From the NCBI GenBank assembly GCA_019245115.1, contig JAFARZ010000210.1, positions 1 through 34,478 of the forward strand: 34,478 nucleotides of DNA, in the 5' to 3' direction. Positions within the stretch are counted from its first letter, which is position 1, and each line of letters begins with the position of its first letter. The notes below the pieces were generated by a model. That model was not told where the DNA came from. It ran no database searches and was given only the letters and a program-made list of their open reading frames with translations. The position numbers were made by a program, and so were the translations under genes. This DNA is from Streptosporangiaceae bacterium. Its GTDB lineage: Bacteria > Actinomycetota > Actinomycetes > Streptosporangiales > Streptosporangiaceae. Shown piece by piece: positions 15,952 to 23,314 of this stretch.

Positions 15952-16052
15952 ACTCTACCGGGAAATGCCTACTGACGTGCGGTCCGGTGCCATGTCGGTG
16001 CCTGGCCGTGTCGGCTGGTGGTGGGCCGTTCCGGGACATGCGAGCCCGCCCG

Positions 16053-16087
16053 GAGCCCGCAAACGCCGTACGGCACTATGCGGGCTC
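16053..16087. terminator. Nested hairpin after the insertion sequence
   Basis: GAGCCCGC (16053-16060) pairs with GCGGGCTC (16080-16087), and the loop contains the perfect palindrome GCCGTACGGC (16065-16074). No long T run follows. It may terminate transcription before the toxin-antitoxin genes. Confidence 0.4.
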
Positions 16088-16111
16088 TTCATGGGTATCG
16101 CATATTTAGAT

Positions 16112-16138
16112 GTGGATGTAGCGTGTTCCACGTAATAT
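16112..16138 (+). promoter_or_regulatory. Operator and -10 box of the toxin-antitoxin operon
   Basis: GTGGA (16112-16116) and TCCAC (16127-16131) form an inverted repeat just before TAATAT (16133-16138), a good -10 box. Transcription from it would start about 3 bases before the ATG at 16148. The overlap suits repression by the antitoxin, as is usual for VapBC operons. Confidence 0.45.
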
Positions 16139-16147
16139 TCTGTGGTC

Positions 16148-16381
16148 ATGGCGAAGCGGAACCTGACCATTCAGCTGGACGAGGCGACCATACGGCACGC
16201 GAGGGTTGTCGCCGCGCATCGGGGGATGTCACTGAGCGGCCTTGTGGCCCAGCAGCTTACTGAGCTGGCAGAGGCGGACGAGCGGTATGAGCGGGCCCGC
16301 GGTGTCGCGCTGGGGGCTCTGGCGGAGGCGGTGGCCGGCGGGGCGCCTGCCTGGCGTCGCGAGGAGCTCTACGAGCTGTGA
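16148..16381 (+). CDS. Antitoxin, ribbon-helix-helix type (VapB-like)
   Basis: A 77-residue protein that starts AKRNLTIQLDEATIRHARVV, AAHRGMSLSGLVAQQL, the strand and two helices of a ribbon-helix-helix DNA-binding domain, followed by an acidic/alanine tail (LTELAEADERYERARG) that would wrap the toxin. The stop overlaps the toxin start by 4 bases (GTGA), so translation is coupled. ATG at 16148 is preferred; a GTG at 16142 is in frame. It should neutralise the PIN toxin and repress the shared promoter. Confidence 0.78.
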   Translation: MAKRNLTIQLDEATIRHARVVAAHRGMSLSGLVAQQLTELAEADERYERARGVALGALAEAVAGGAPAWRREELYEL

Positions 16382-16797
16382 AGACGTTCGTGGACACGAA
16401 TGTCCTGGTGTATGCCCACGACACGGACGCCGGTGACCGGCATGCGGTGGCGAAAGCGGATCTCGCCAGGCTGTGGGACAGCCGCGAGGGGGTGCTCAGC
16501 ACTCAGGTGCTGCAGGAGTTCTACGCGGTCGTGACCAGGAAGTTCAAGCCGCCTCTGCCCCGGGCGAAGGCGCGGGCCATCGTGGCGGCCTACGCGGAAT
16601 GGTGCGCTGTCGCCACCGAGCCGCAGCTTATCGTGTCCGCGAGCAGGCTCGAAGAGGAACACACCGTGTCCTTCTGGGACGCGTTGATCGTTCAGGCCGC
16701 CATCCAGGCTGGCGCGGAACGGCTCGTGTCAGAAGATCTCCAGGACGGGCGCCGCTTTGGCACGCTCACGATACACAACCCTTTCTGTCAGACCTGA
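16378..16797 (+). CDS. PIN-domain toxin ribonuclease (VapC-like)
   Basis: A 139-residue PIN protein with the acidic metal-binding set: D6 in FVDTNVLVYAHD, Glu in VLQEFYAVVTRK, Asp in SFWDALIVQAA and Asp in LVSEDLQDGR. VapC toxins are Mg2+-dependent endoribonucleases that cut tRNA or rRNA; the target here is unknown. GTG start overlaps the antitoxin stop. Length and motif spacing are normal, so it looks active. The pair sits among mobile remnants, where such modules often stabilise acquired DNA. Confidence 0.88.
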   Translation: MKTFVDTNVLVYAHDTDAGDRHAVAKADLARLWDSREGVLSTQVLQEFYAVVTRKFKPPLPRAKARAIVAAYAEWCAVATEPQLIVSASRLEEEHTVSFWDALIVQAAIQAGAERLVSEDLQDGRRFGTLTIHNPFCQT

Positions 16798-17443
16798 CCT
16801 TGGTGTTGCCACCGGCCGCGACCATGCCGCAGGAAATCAGCTCCGGGGATGCCAGCTGCCTGGGCGGCCAGGATCTGCTGCCACGTCGGTGATGCCTCCG
16901 ATCATGTCGAATACAACTTTGAGTTGTTGGAACCGCGTCCGCGAACTGGGGGCTCGCAACCAATTCCTCGGACAGTAGTTCCCGCGGAGGCGGCTTGTGA
17001 AATCGTGCACAAGACGCTTCCGCGGAAACGTCATGCACGCTGTTGCCGACCGAACAGCGTTATGAGGACTACCTGACACAAGAGGACACCCGATGAGCGC
17101 CTGACCAGCTCAGCACCCGTGACCTACCAGGAATGGCGGGTAAAGCGAACGCTAAAGGTCCTTTGAACGAACGTACGGTGGTTCACGGCGCCGGGAACCG
17201 ATGAGTCGGCTTCCGGTTCGCGCGCGGTCGGCGCTGCAACTGTTTGGCACGAGTGATTTCGGGATCACGAGGGTCCAGCGGCGGCGGCGACTCCGCTTGA
17301 TCGCGCCGGCGTGCGCTGGCCGTACGGCGCTGTCTGGTGATCCGTACCTGTGACATTCCGCGCCCTCCTGTGGTCCGGGTACCGGTCTCACCGTCAAGGA
17401 TCGTCCGCCACGGGCCCGGGTGTCGTCCTGGCCAGCACCCGGG
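16798..17443. other. Gene-free interval of about 650 bases
   Basis: No frame here has convincing codon bias, start signal or known motif on either strand. The only clear structure is the long hairpin at 16982-17025. The sequence between the toxin and the TetR gene looks like eroded DNA at an old rearrangement. Confidence 0.5.
16982..17025. repeat. Long imperfect hairpin in the gene-free interval
   Basis: CCGCGGAGGCGGCTTGTG (16982-16999) and CACAAGACGCTTCCGCGG (17008-17025) pair over 18 positions with 16 Watson-Crick pairs, one G-T and one mismatch, around an 8-base loop. It could be a terminator, a structured RNA or a mobile-element end. Confidence 0.7.
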
Positions 17444-18181
17444 TCACCCCCCGGCAGGCTGCCATCTTCCGGTACCGGCTGGCCGGAACGGCTCGCCGGG
17501 GTCCTGGCTGGCGTCGCAGGCCTGGCTGGCTTTGAGCATTGCCCGGTACAAGGCCTGCGGCCGGGGCGGCTCTGGGAGCGGTCCCGGGGCGGGGGCCTCG
17601 TATGCCTGGATCATGAGGGCGACGACGCGGCGCCATGCGCCGGGTGCGTGGGCTCTGGTGGCGGTGATGACGCCGGCGTTGGCCATCAGCAGGAGCACCA
17701 GGTCTTCGGGCGCGAAGTCCGCGCGGAGGCGGCCGGCGGATTTGGCCCGGTCGATGAGCTGGACCACGGCGTGGTAAGCCTCGTCGCGGCGCTTTTCCAG
17801 TCCTCTCGCGGCGGGGAAGGTCATGGTCAGCACGTTGGCGAATCCGTAGTCGGAGGCCTGCATGGCGCAGACGGCCTCGATATAGCCGGTGAGCCCGTGC
17901 CAGGGATCGGGATCGGCGAGCGCTGCCGTGGCCGCTTCGGCGTAGACGTCCATGCGGTCGGCGAAGACGGCGGCGACCAGGTCCTGTTTCGCGGGGAAGT
18001 GGCGGAAGAGCGTGGCGATGCCGACCCCGGCCTCGCGGGCGACCGAGGCCATGGGGGCGCTGATGCCTTCACGGCCGAAGACCGTGCGGGCAGCCGTGAG
18101 GATGCGCGAGCGGTTGCGCTCGGCGTCGCGGCGCAGGGGCGGGTTCCCGGTCCGGCCCGCAGGGCCGGCTGCTGAGGTCAC
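17444..18181 (-). CDS. TetR-family transcriptional regulator
   Basis: A 245-residue protein. The N-terminal helix-turn-helix is clear: NRSRILTAARTVFGREGISA, PMASVAREAGVGIATLFRHF, then PAKQDLVAAVFADRM. The C-terminal ligand-binding domain is helical, and the last 45 residues are Pro-rich. GTG at 18181 or 18193 is the likely start; the frame runs open to 18436 but that part is antisense to an SDR remnant. TetR genes of this kind often repress a divergent dehydrogenase, and the divergent partner here survives only as a C-terminal stump. Confidence 0.82.
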   Translation of the reverse strand: MTSAAGPAGRTGNPPLRRDAERNRSRILTAARTVFGREGISAPMASVAREAGVGIATLFRHFPAKQDLVAAVFADRMDVYAEAATAALADPDPWHGLTGYIEAVCAMQASDYGFANVLTMTFPAARGLEKRRDEAYHAVVQLIDRAKSAGRLRADFAPEDLVLLLMANAGVITATRAHAPGAWRRVVALMIQAYEAPAPGPLPEPPRPQALYRAMLKASQACDASQDPGEPFRPAGTGRWQPAGG

Positions 18182-18394
18182 GCTCCTGCCCACGCCGCCT
18201 TGCGCAACTGGGTGCTCAACCTGCACAAGGAACTGGCCGGCTCGGGCATCCAGGCCGCACACGTGGCCATCGGCGTCTGGATCGGCGGTGGCGGCCCAGA
18301 GGGTGCCCCGGCCGCCACCGCCGATGAGATCGCGCCCTTGTACTGGGACCTGCATGTCCGGCGCGATCAGGCCGAGCGCGTATTCACCAGGTGA
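18176..18394 (+). pseudogene. Short-chain dehydrogenase, C-terminal remnant
   Basis: The frame after TGA 18173-18175 reads HAALRNWVLNLHKELAGSGI, QAAHVAIGVWIG and ADEIAPLYWDLHVRRDQAER to TGA 18392-18394. This is the last 65-70 residues of an actinobacterial SDR oxidoreductase. The Rossmann glycine motif and Tyr-x3-Lys are absent; a deletion has brought the remnant up to the TetR start. Not expected to work. Confidence 0.65.
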
Positions 18395-18449
18395 TGGACC
18401 TCGGCATCCTGCCCCTGCCCGGCCTCCGGCCAGCACCTGTTGCGGCTAG

Positions 18450-19718
18450 TTATGGTCGGAGATGGGGTGCCGCGGCGCGGTGGCGGGGGATCACGACTGA
18501 GATGTCGAGGCCGCCGGCGGGCTGGCTGCGGGCGGTGACGGTCGCGCGGTGTGCGGCGCCGACCGACCTGGCGATGGACAGGCCGAGGCCGACGCCGTCG
18601 CGGATGCCGGTCCGGGCCGCCATGCGCCGGAATGGCTCGAACAGCGAGGACACGGCCTCGTCCGCGATGAACGGCCCGCTGTTGGCGATCTCGAGGTAGA
18701 CGGCCGCGTCATTGGTGCCGGTGCGCAGCTTGATCCAGCCGCCGGGTTCGTTGTGCCGTACGGCGTTGTCGACCAGGTTCCAGATCATCCGCTCCAGCAG
18801 CTGCGGGTCTCCGGTTGTCTCGGCCGGGTCGAGCTTCGTCTCGACCCGCAGGTCCAGGCGTTCGATCTCGGGAGCCGCGGCGTCGATGGCGTCCTCGGCC
18901 CAGGTGGCCAGGTCGGTGAACTCGGTGCTGAGCTTGCCCTGGTCGCTGACGGCCAGGGTGAGCAGCGCCTCGATCATGCTCTCGGCCCGGTCGATCGAGC
19001 GCCGCACGCGCACGGCCATGTCGGTGACCTGCCGCACCGTCAAGGCCGGCTTGGCCAGGGTCACGTCGATCGCCGTGCGCATCACGGTCAGCGGCGTGCG
19101 CAGCTCGTGTGAGGCGTTGGCGACGAAGCGGCGCTGGGTGGCGAACGCCGCGTCCAGGCGTTCGAGCATGTCGTCAAAGGTGTCGGCCAGCTCCTTGAGT
19201 TCGTCCCTGGCCCCGGTCAGCGCCAGCCGCTCGCCGAGGTGCTGCTCGGACGCACGGCGGGCGGTCGCGGTGATCACCCGGACCGGGCGGAGGACGCGGC
19301 CGGACATGAACCAGCCCAGGCCGCCCGACGCGACCGTCAGGACCGCGAGGCCGGCGAGCGAGAACGCCAGCAGGTCGCTGAGCACGCGCTGGCGCTGTGC
19401 CTGCAGCCCTGCCGCGGTGCCGGCGCTATAGGCCTCCTCTGCCTGCTTGCAGCCAACCAGAAGCGACGTCGGGACAGGTTTGCTCTTCGGCGGGCCGAGC
19501 GCCTGCTTGCACTGGGCCAGCTTGTCCAGCTCATGGCCGCTGACCGTCGCGCCCGCGGGGGGCTGCGTGGGCAGGCTGGTGGCGACCATTCCGTACGTGA
19601 GCGCGAGCAGCGCCGACCCGGCGACGAAGAACAGCGTGGCGTACAGCAGCGTCAGCCGGGTCCTGACCTTCTGCGGCCAGAGCCGGCGGACCGGGCGCGG
19701 CAGCGCGGGCCAGGTCAT
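18450..19718 (-). CDS. Sensor histidine kinase
   Basis: A 422-residue membrane kinase. Two membrane helices (about 21-45 and 115-138) flank an extracytoplasmic loop of about 70 residues with two cysteines (C70, C90) that could form a disulfide. HAMP follows (VLRPVRVITATARRASEQHL), then the H box with H204 in FVANASHELRTPLT, the N box NLVDNAVRHNEPGG, and G boxes around DGVGLGLSIA. It should autophosphorylate and pass phosphate to the regulator encoded just upstream; its ATG overlaps the regulator's stop by 4 bases. Loop ligand unknown. Divergence from an FtsX-type permease suggests an envelope or antimicrobial stimulus, by inference. Confidence 0.88.
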   Translation of the reverse strand: MTWPALPRPVRRLWPQKVRTRLTLLYATLFFVAGSALLALTYGMVATSLPTQPPAGATVSGHELDKLAQCKQALGPPKSKPVPTSLLVGCKQAEEAYSAGTAAGLQAQRQRVLSDLLAFSLAGLAVLTVASGGLGWFMSGRVLRPVRVITATARRASEQHLGERLALTGARDELKELADTFDDMLERLDAAFATQRRFVANASHELRTPLTVMRTAIDVTLAKPALTVRQVTDMAVRVRRSIDRAESMIEALLTLAVSDQGKLSTEFTDLATWAEDAIDAAAPEIERLDLRVETKLDPAETTGDPQLLERMIWNLVDNAVRHNEPGGWIKLRTGTNDAAVYLEIANSGPFIADEAVSSLFEPFRRMAARTGIRDGVGLGLSIARSVGAAHRATVTARSQPAGGLDISVVIPRHRAAAPHLRP

Positions 19719-20368
19719 GGCAGCCGGTAGCCGCTGCCGGTCACGGTGTCGATCGGGTCGGGCTCGCCGAGTTTGCGCCGCAGCCGGCCGATGGTCACCG
19801 TGACCGTGCGGGTGAACGGGTCGGCGTTCTCATCCCAGACCCGTTCCAGCAGGTCCTCGGTGCTGATCACGGCCCCGTCGGCGGCCAGCAGCTCCTCGAG
19901 GATCCCCATCTCCTTGCGGGTGAGCGACAGCGGACGGCCCGCCCGGCTGACCCGGCGGCGGGCCCGGTCGAACACGATGTCGCCCCGCACGATCACCGGG
20001 GCGGCGGCCGGAGCACGCCGGGCCAGGGACCGGACCCTGGCGACAAGTTCCTCGAACGCGAACGGCTTGCCGAGGTAGTCGTCGGCGCCGAGGTTGAGGC
20101 CCTGCACCCGGTCGCCGACCGTAGCGGCCGCGGTCAGCATCAGGATGCGCGCCGCCGAGCCTGACCCGGCCAGCGTGGAGCAGACCGCGTCGCCGTGGAC
20201 CTTGGGCAGGTCACGGTCCAGGATCACCACGTCGTAGGAATTCATCAGCGCCTTCTCGATCCCGGTCGGCCCGTCATAGGCCACGTCCGCGCCGATGCCC
20301 TGGTCTCGCAGGCCATCGGCGATGTCGTCGGCCAGCTCGGCCTGATCCTCCACCACCAGCACCCGCAT
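19715..20368 (-). CDS. OmpR-family response regulator
   Basis: A 217-residue regulator with receiver domain (acidic pair E7-D8, phosphoacceptor D51 in VVILDRDLP, Lys in YLGKPF) and a C-terminal winged helix (RRRVSRAGRPLSLTRKEMGI, then VWDENADPFTRTVTVTIGRL). It is the first gene of the two-component operon and is divergent from the permease gene. Direct repeats of the OmpR type (11-base spacing) lie 22-40 bases upstream of its start and again before the permease, which suggests autoregulation plus control of the permease. Confidence 0.9.
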   Translation of the reverse strand: MRVLVVEDQAELADDIADGLRDQGIGADVAYDGPTGIEKALMNSYDVVILDRDLPKVHGDAVCSTLAGSGSAARILMLTAAATVGDRVQGLNLGADDYLGKPFAFEELVARVRSLARRAPAAAPVIVRGDIVFDRARRRVSRAGRPLSLTRKEMGILEELLAADGAVISTEDLLERVWDENADPFTRTVTVTIGRLRRKLGEPDPIDTVTGSGYRLP

Positions 20369-20390
20369 AGGGCCATGATGCCCCGCCGTA

Positions 20391-20408
20391 CATCACACCA
20401 GCATCACA
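20391..20408 (-). promoter_or_regulatory. Direct repeats before the response-regulator operon
   Basis: On the minus strand TGTGATG occurs twice with 11-base spacing (CATCACA at 20391-20397 and 20402-20408 on the plus strand). One helical turn is the usual spacing of OmpR/PhoB-type half sites. The same arrangement lies before the permease at 20590. Confidence 0.5.
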
Positions 20409-20452
20409 TGATCGCGTCCTGCCGGCCGCCTGACAGCCAGCTGGGAACTGGA

Positions 20453-20489
20453 TTCCAGCGACATCGATGGCGCATCGATGTCGCTGGAA
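20453..20489. repeat. Perfect 17-bp-arm palindrome in the divergent promoter region
   Basis: TTCCAGCGACATCGATG (20453-20469) and its exact complement (20473-20489) are separated by GCG. It lies midway between the two direct-repeat sites, in a region with no gene (20369-20714). It may be a second operator, a cruciform-forming site or a termination signal; no T tract follows. Confidence 0.85.
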
Positions 20490-20589
20490 CCGGACAATCT
20501 CCCGCCCAACGCGATGAATGGCGCCATCGTCGCGCTGAGCGGCGGATTCATCCGGCCCCGGCCGGACACCGCGCGGACACCGCGCCGCG

Positions 20590-20607
20590 TGTGACCTCGG
20601 TGTGATG
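20590..20607 (+). promoter_or_regulatory. Direct repeats before the permease gene
   Basis: TGTGACC (20590-20596) and TGTGATG (20601-20607) repeat at 11-base spacing about 110 bases before the permease start. They match the sites on the opposite strand before the response-regulator operon. Confidence 0.5.
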
Positions 20608-20714
20608 CCCGGCGGCGTATGCCTGGGGGTAGCCGGGCACGGCGCCCGGCCGTACCCGAACCCGGCACGTCCGAGCGCCGCTGCCAGGCACCGGCGGAAA
20701 TTGAGGATTCCTAG

Positions 20715-23201
20715 ATGAGCACGATAGTGCCGGAACGGCCGGCTACCCGGAGGGCGCGGAACGGGGGCGTTCCCGCCCGCCGCGCGGTCATCCGGTGGGC
20801 GATACGACTGCTGCGCCGCGAGTGGCGGCAGCAACTGCTGATCCTGGCGCTGATCACGGTCGCGGTGGCCGCCACGGTGGTGGGCTCGGCGGTCGCGACC
20901 AGCACGCCGAGCCCGGCCACCGCCGCCTTCGGCACCGCGCAGGACCTGGCCACCTTCACCGGGTCCGGTCCGCGCGTCGCCGCCGGGATCGCGTCGATCG
21001 AGCACCGCTTCGGCGCGGTCGACGTGATCGAGAACCAGACGCTCTCGGTTCCCGGCTCGATCCAGACCTACAGTCTGCGTGCCCAGAATCCGCGCGGGCC
21101 GTTCGGGCAGCCGATGATTTCCCTGACCAGCGGCCAGTTCCCAGCCGGTGCCAGCGAGGTGGCGGTGACCGGCGAGGTGGCGACCGCCTTCAACCTGCAT
21201 ATCGGGAGCACCTGGACTGTCGCTGGCAGGATCCGGAAAGTCACCGGCATCGTGCAGAACCCGCAGAACCTGCTTGACGAGTTCGCCCTGGTGGCGCCCG
21301 GGCAGGTCACCGCGCCGACGGAGGTCACGGTGCTGTTCACCGCGCCGGGCGTGGCACCGGCGGACATCGGCCCGACCGTGGCGACCCCGAGCACGGTGGC
21401 GGCGAGCAACGTGTTCAACCCGGAGACGATCTCGCTCGCGGCGGCCGTGCTCGGCATGCTGCTCATCGCGATGGTCGGCGCGGGCGGGTTCACCGTGCTG
21501 GCGCGGCGCCGGCTCCGCTCGATCGGCATGCTCGCCGCTCAGGGCGCCACGCAGTCGAATATCCGCCTCGTCGTGAGAGCCAACGGCGTCGCCACGGGTG
21601 TCGCAGGGGCGGTGGCCGGGTTCGTGCTCGGCCTGGTGGCGTGGCTCGCCTACCGGCCGCACGTGCAGGCCAGCGCCCATCACACGATCGGCATGTTCCA
21701 GTTGCCGTGGACGGTGGTCTGGATCTCGATGGTCCTCGCCTTGCTGGCGGCCTATGCCGCCGCCGCGCGGCCCGCCAGGGCGATCGCCCGGGTTCCGGTC
21801 GTGACCGCGCTATCCGGGCGCCCGCCCGCGCCAAGGCCGGTACGCCACCTGGCGGTTCCGTTCGGTCTCGGGTTCCTGGCTCTCGCGTTCGGCTTGCTCG
21901 GCATGGCTGGCTCCAACGTCGGGACCAGCGGCTCCGGAAACAGCAAAGCGCAGTTGCTGGAGGTCCTTTTCGGATTCGTCGCGCTCGTGGCCGCCGTGGT
22001 GCTGCTGTCCCCGGCCTGCCTCGCGGTGCTGGCCAGGCTCGGCCGCTGGACACCGGCCATGGTGCGGCTCGCGCTACGGGATCTGGCCCGGTACCGGGCC
22101 AGATCGGGCCCGGCGCTCGCGGCGATCAGCCTCAGCGTGCTGATCGCGTCCATTGTCGGCGTGGTCAGCGCGGCCCGGTTCGGCGGGGCGATCGACTACG
22201 TGGGTCCCAACCTGACCTCCGGTCAGCTCATCGTCTACCCGCCCGGCCACGGCAACCCGAACGGGCCCGCGCCGACCGCGAGTCAGCTCGCCGCGACCAG
22301 GACGACCGCGCAGCGCATCGCCGCCTCACTCGGTGACCGTTACATGATCACGCTCGAGACGCCGAGCGGGAGCGTGAATTACGCCGGACCGGGACGGGGC
22401 TGGTCCGGCCCGGTCTACGTCGCGACGCCGCAACTGCTGAGCGCGTTCGGGATCACGTCGGCGCAGGTCAATCCCGATGCCGATTTCCTCACCATGCGGC
22501 CTGGCCTGTCATCGATGCGGCAGATGCAGTTCTGGGACGCCCCCAAGGTCCCCACGGGCACCCCCTGCACGCCGGGCAGCTGCCTGGCCGACCCGCCGAT
22601 CCAGGAGATCGGCGCGCTCCCTTCCGGGACCTCGGCGCCGAACACGGTGATCACCGAGCATGGCATGCGGCAGTTCAACCTCACGGAAGCCGCGGCCGGC
22701 TGGCTGATCCAGGCGCCGGGCGGGCTGACCGCCACCCAGGTCACGAACGCCGAGCAGACCGCGGCCACGGCCGGAGCGAGCATCGAGACCGTCGACAATA
22801 TCCCGTCGTTCACGCGGATCACCGACGCGGCCACGATCTTCGGCATGGTGCTCGCGCTCGGCGTCCTCGCGATGAGCATCGGCTTGGTCCGCAGCGAGAC
22901 CGCCAGCGACCTGCGCACATTGACCGCCACCGGGGCCAGCGGCACGGCCCGCCGCACGCTCACCGCGGCGACCGCCGGCGCGCTCGCGCTGACCGGGGCG
23001 GTCGTCGGGACGGCCGGGGGTTATCTCGCGGCGATCGGGTTCTTCAGCACCAGCCAGCTGGACCAGCTTTCGGAGCTGGAAAGTGTCCCGGTGGCCGAGC
23101 TGGTGTGGATCCTGGCCGGCATGCCGCTGACCGCGGTGGTCGTCAGCTGGCTGCTGGCCGGGCGCGAACCGCCCGCCATCGCCCGCCAGCCACTCGAATA
23201 A
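20715..23201 (+). CDS. FtsX/MacB-type ABC transporter permease
   Basis: An 828-residue membrane protein. A first helix (QQLLILALITVAVAATVVGS, about 36-56) is followed by a large outside domain; two FtsX-type blocks of helices follow (AVLGMLLIAMVGAGGFTVLA, AGAVAGFVLGLVAWLAY, ISMVLALLAAYAAAA; later IFGMVLALGVLAMSIGLV and the last two helices before ALLAGREPPA-like end). A second large outside domain lies between them. Such permeases work with a LolD/MacB-type ATPase in envelope maintenance or peptide/lipid export. No ATPase gene is present in the window, so it must use one encoded elsewhere. ATG at 20715 follows TGAGGAT at a suitable distance. Probably controlled by the divergent two-component system. 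Confidence 0.85.
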   Translation: MSTIVPERPATRRARNGGVPARRAVIRWAIRLLRREWRQQLLILALITVAVAATVVGSAVATSTPSPATAAFGTAQDLATFTGSGPRVAAGIASIEHRFGAVDVIENQTLSVPGSIQTYSLRAQNPRGPFGQPMISLTSGQFPAGASEVAVTGEVATAFNLHIGSTWTVAGRIRKVTGIVQNPQNLLDEFALVAPGQVTAPTEVTVLFTAPGVAPADIGPTVATPSTVAASNVFNPETISLAAAVLGMLLIAMVGAGGFTVLARRRLRSIGMLAAQGATQSNIRLVVRANGVATGVAGAVAGFVLGLVAWLAYRPHVQASAHHTIGMFQLPWTVVWISMVLALLAAYAAAARPARAIARVPVVTALSGRPPAPRPVRHLAVPFGLGFLALAFGLLGMAGSNVGTSGSGNSKAQLLEVLFGFVALVAAVVLLSPACLAVLARLGRWTPAMVRLALRDLARYRARSGPALAAISLSVLIASIVGVVSAARFGGAIDYVGPNLTSGQLIVYPPGHGNPNGPAPTASQLAATRTTAQRIAASLGDRYMITLETPSGSVNYAGPGRGWSGPVYVATPQLLSAFGITSAQVNPDADFLTMRPGLSSMRQMQFWDAPKVPTGTPCTPGSCLADPPIQEIGALPSGTSAPNTVITEHGMRQFNLTEAAAGWLIQAPGGLTATQVTNAEQTAATAGASIETVDNIPSFTRITDAATIFGMVLALGVLAMSIGLVRSETASDLRTLTATGASGTARRTLTAATAGALALTGAVVGTAGGYLAAIGFFSTSQLDQLSELESVPVAELVWILAGMPLTAVVVSWLLAGREPPAIARQPLE

Positions 23202-23259
23202 CCGATAGCCGCCTGGCAGATACCACCATCCATGCCCATAGTGGGACCCGGCAAGGCAT

Positions 23260-23276
23260 CCGCCGGTTTCCGGCGG
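23260..23276. terminator. GC-rich hairpin after the permease gene
   Basis: CCGCCGG-TTT-CCGGCGG is a perfect 7-bp stem with a 3-base loop, 58 bases after the permease stop and before the next promoter. No T run follows; actinomycete terminators often lack one. Confidence 0.5.
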
Positions 23277-23302
23277 TCCCGCGCCCCGGCGATCTCCCCG
23301 GC

Positions 23303-23308
23303 TAGGGT
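23303..23308 (+). promoter_or_regulatory. -10 box TAGGGT for a leaderless transcript
   Basis: TAGGGT lies 6 bases before GTG 23315-23317. An ATG directly after the box (23309) would lie inside the promoter and upstream of the expected transcript start, so the box moves the likely start to the GTG. Confidence 0.45.
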
Positions 23309-23314
23309 ATGAAG

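Noticed and set aside
20274..21683. 469-residue minus-strand frame over the divergent gap and permease 5' end
   Set aside because: It would bury the predicted promoters and palindrome and has no family motif.
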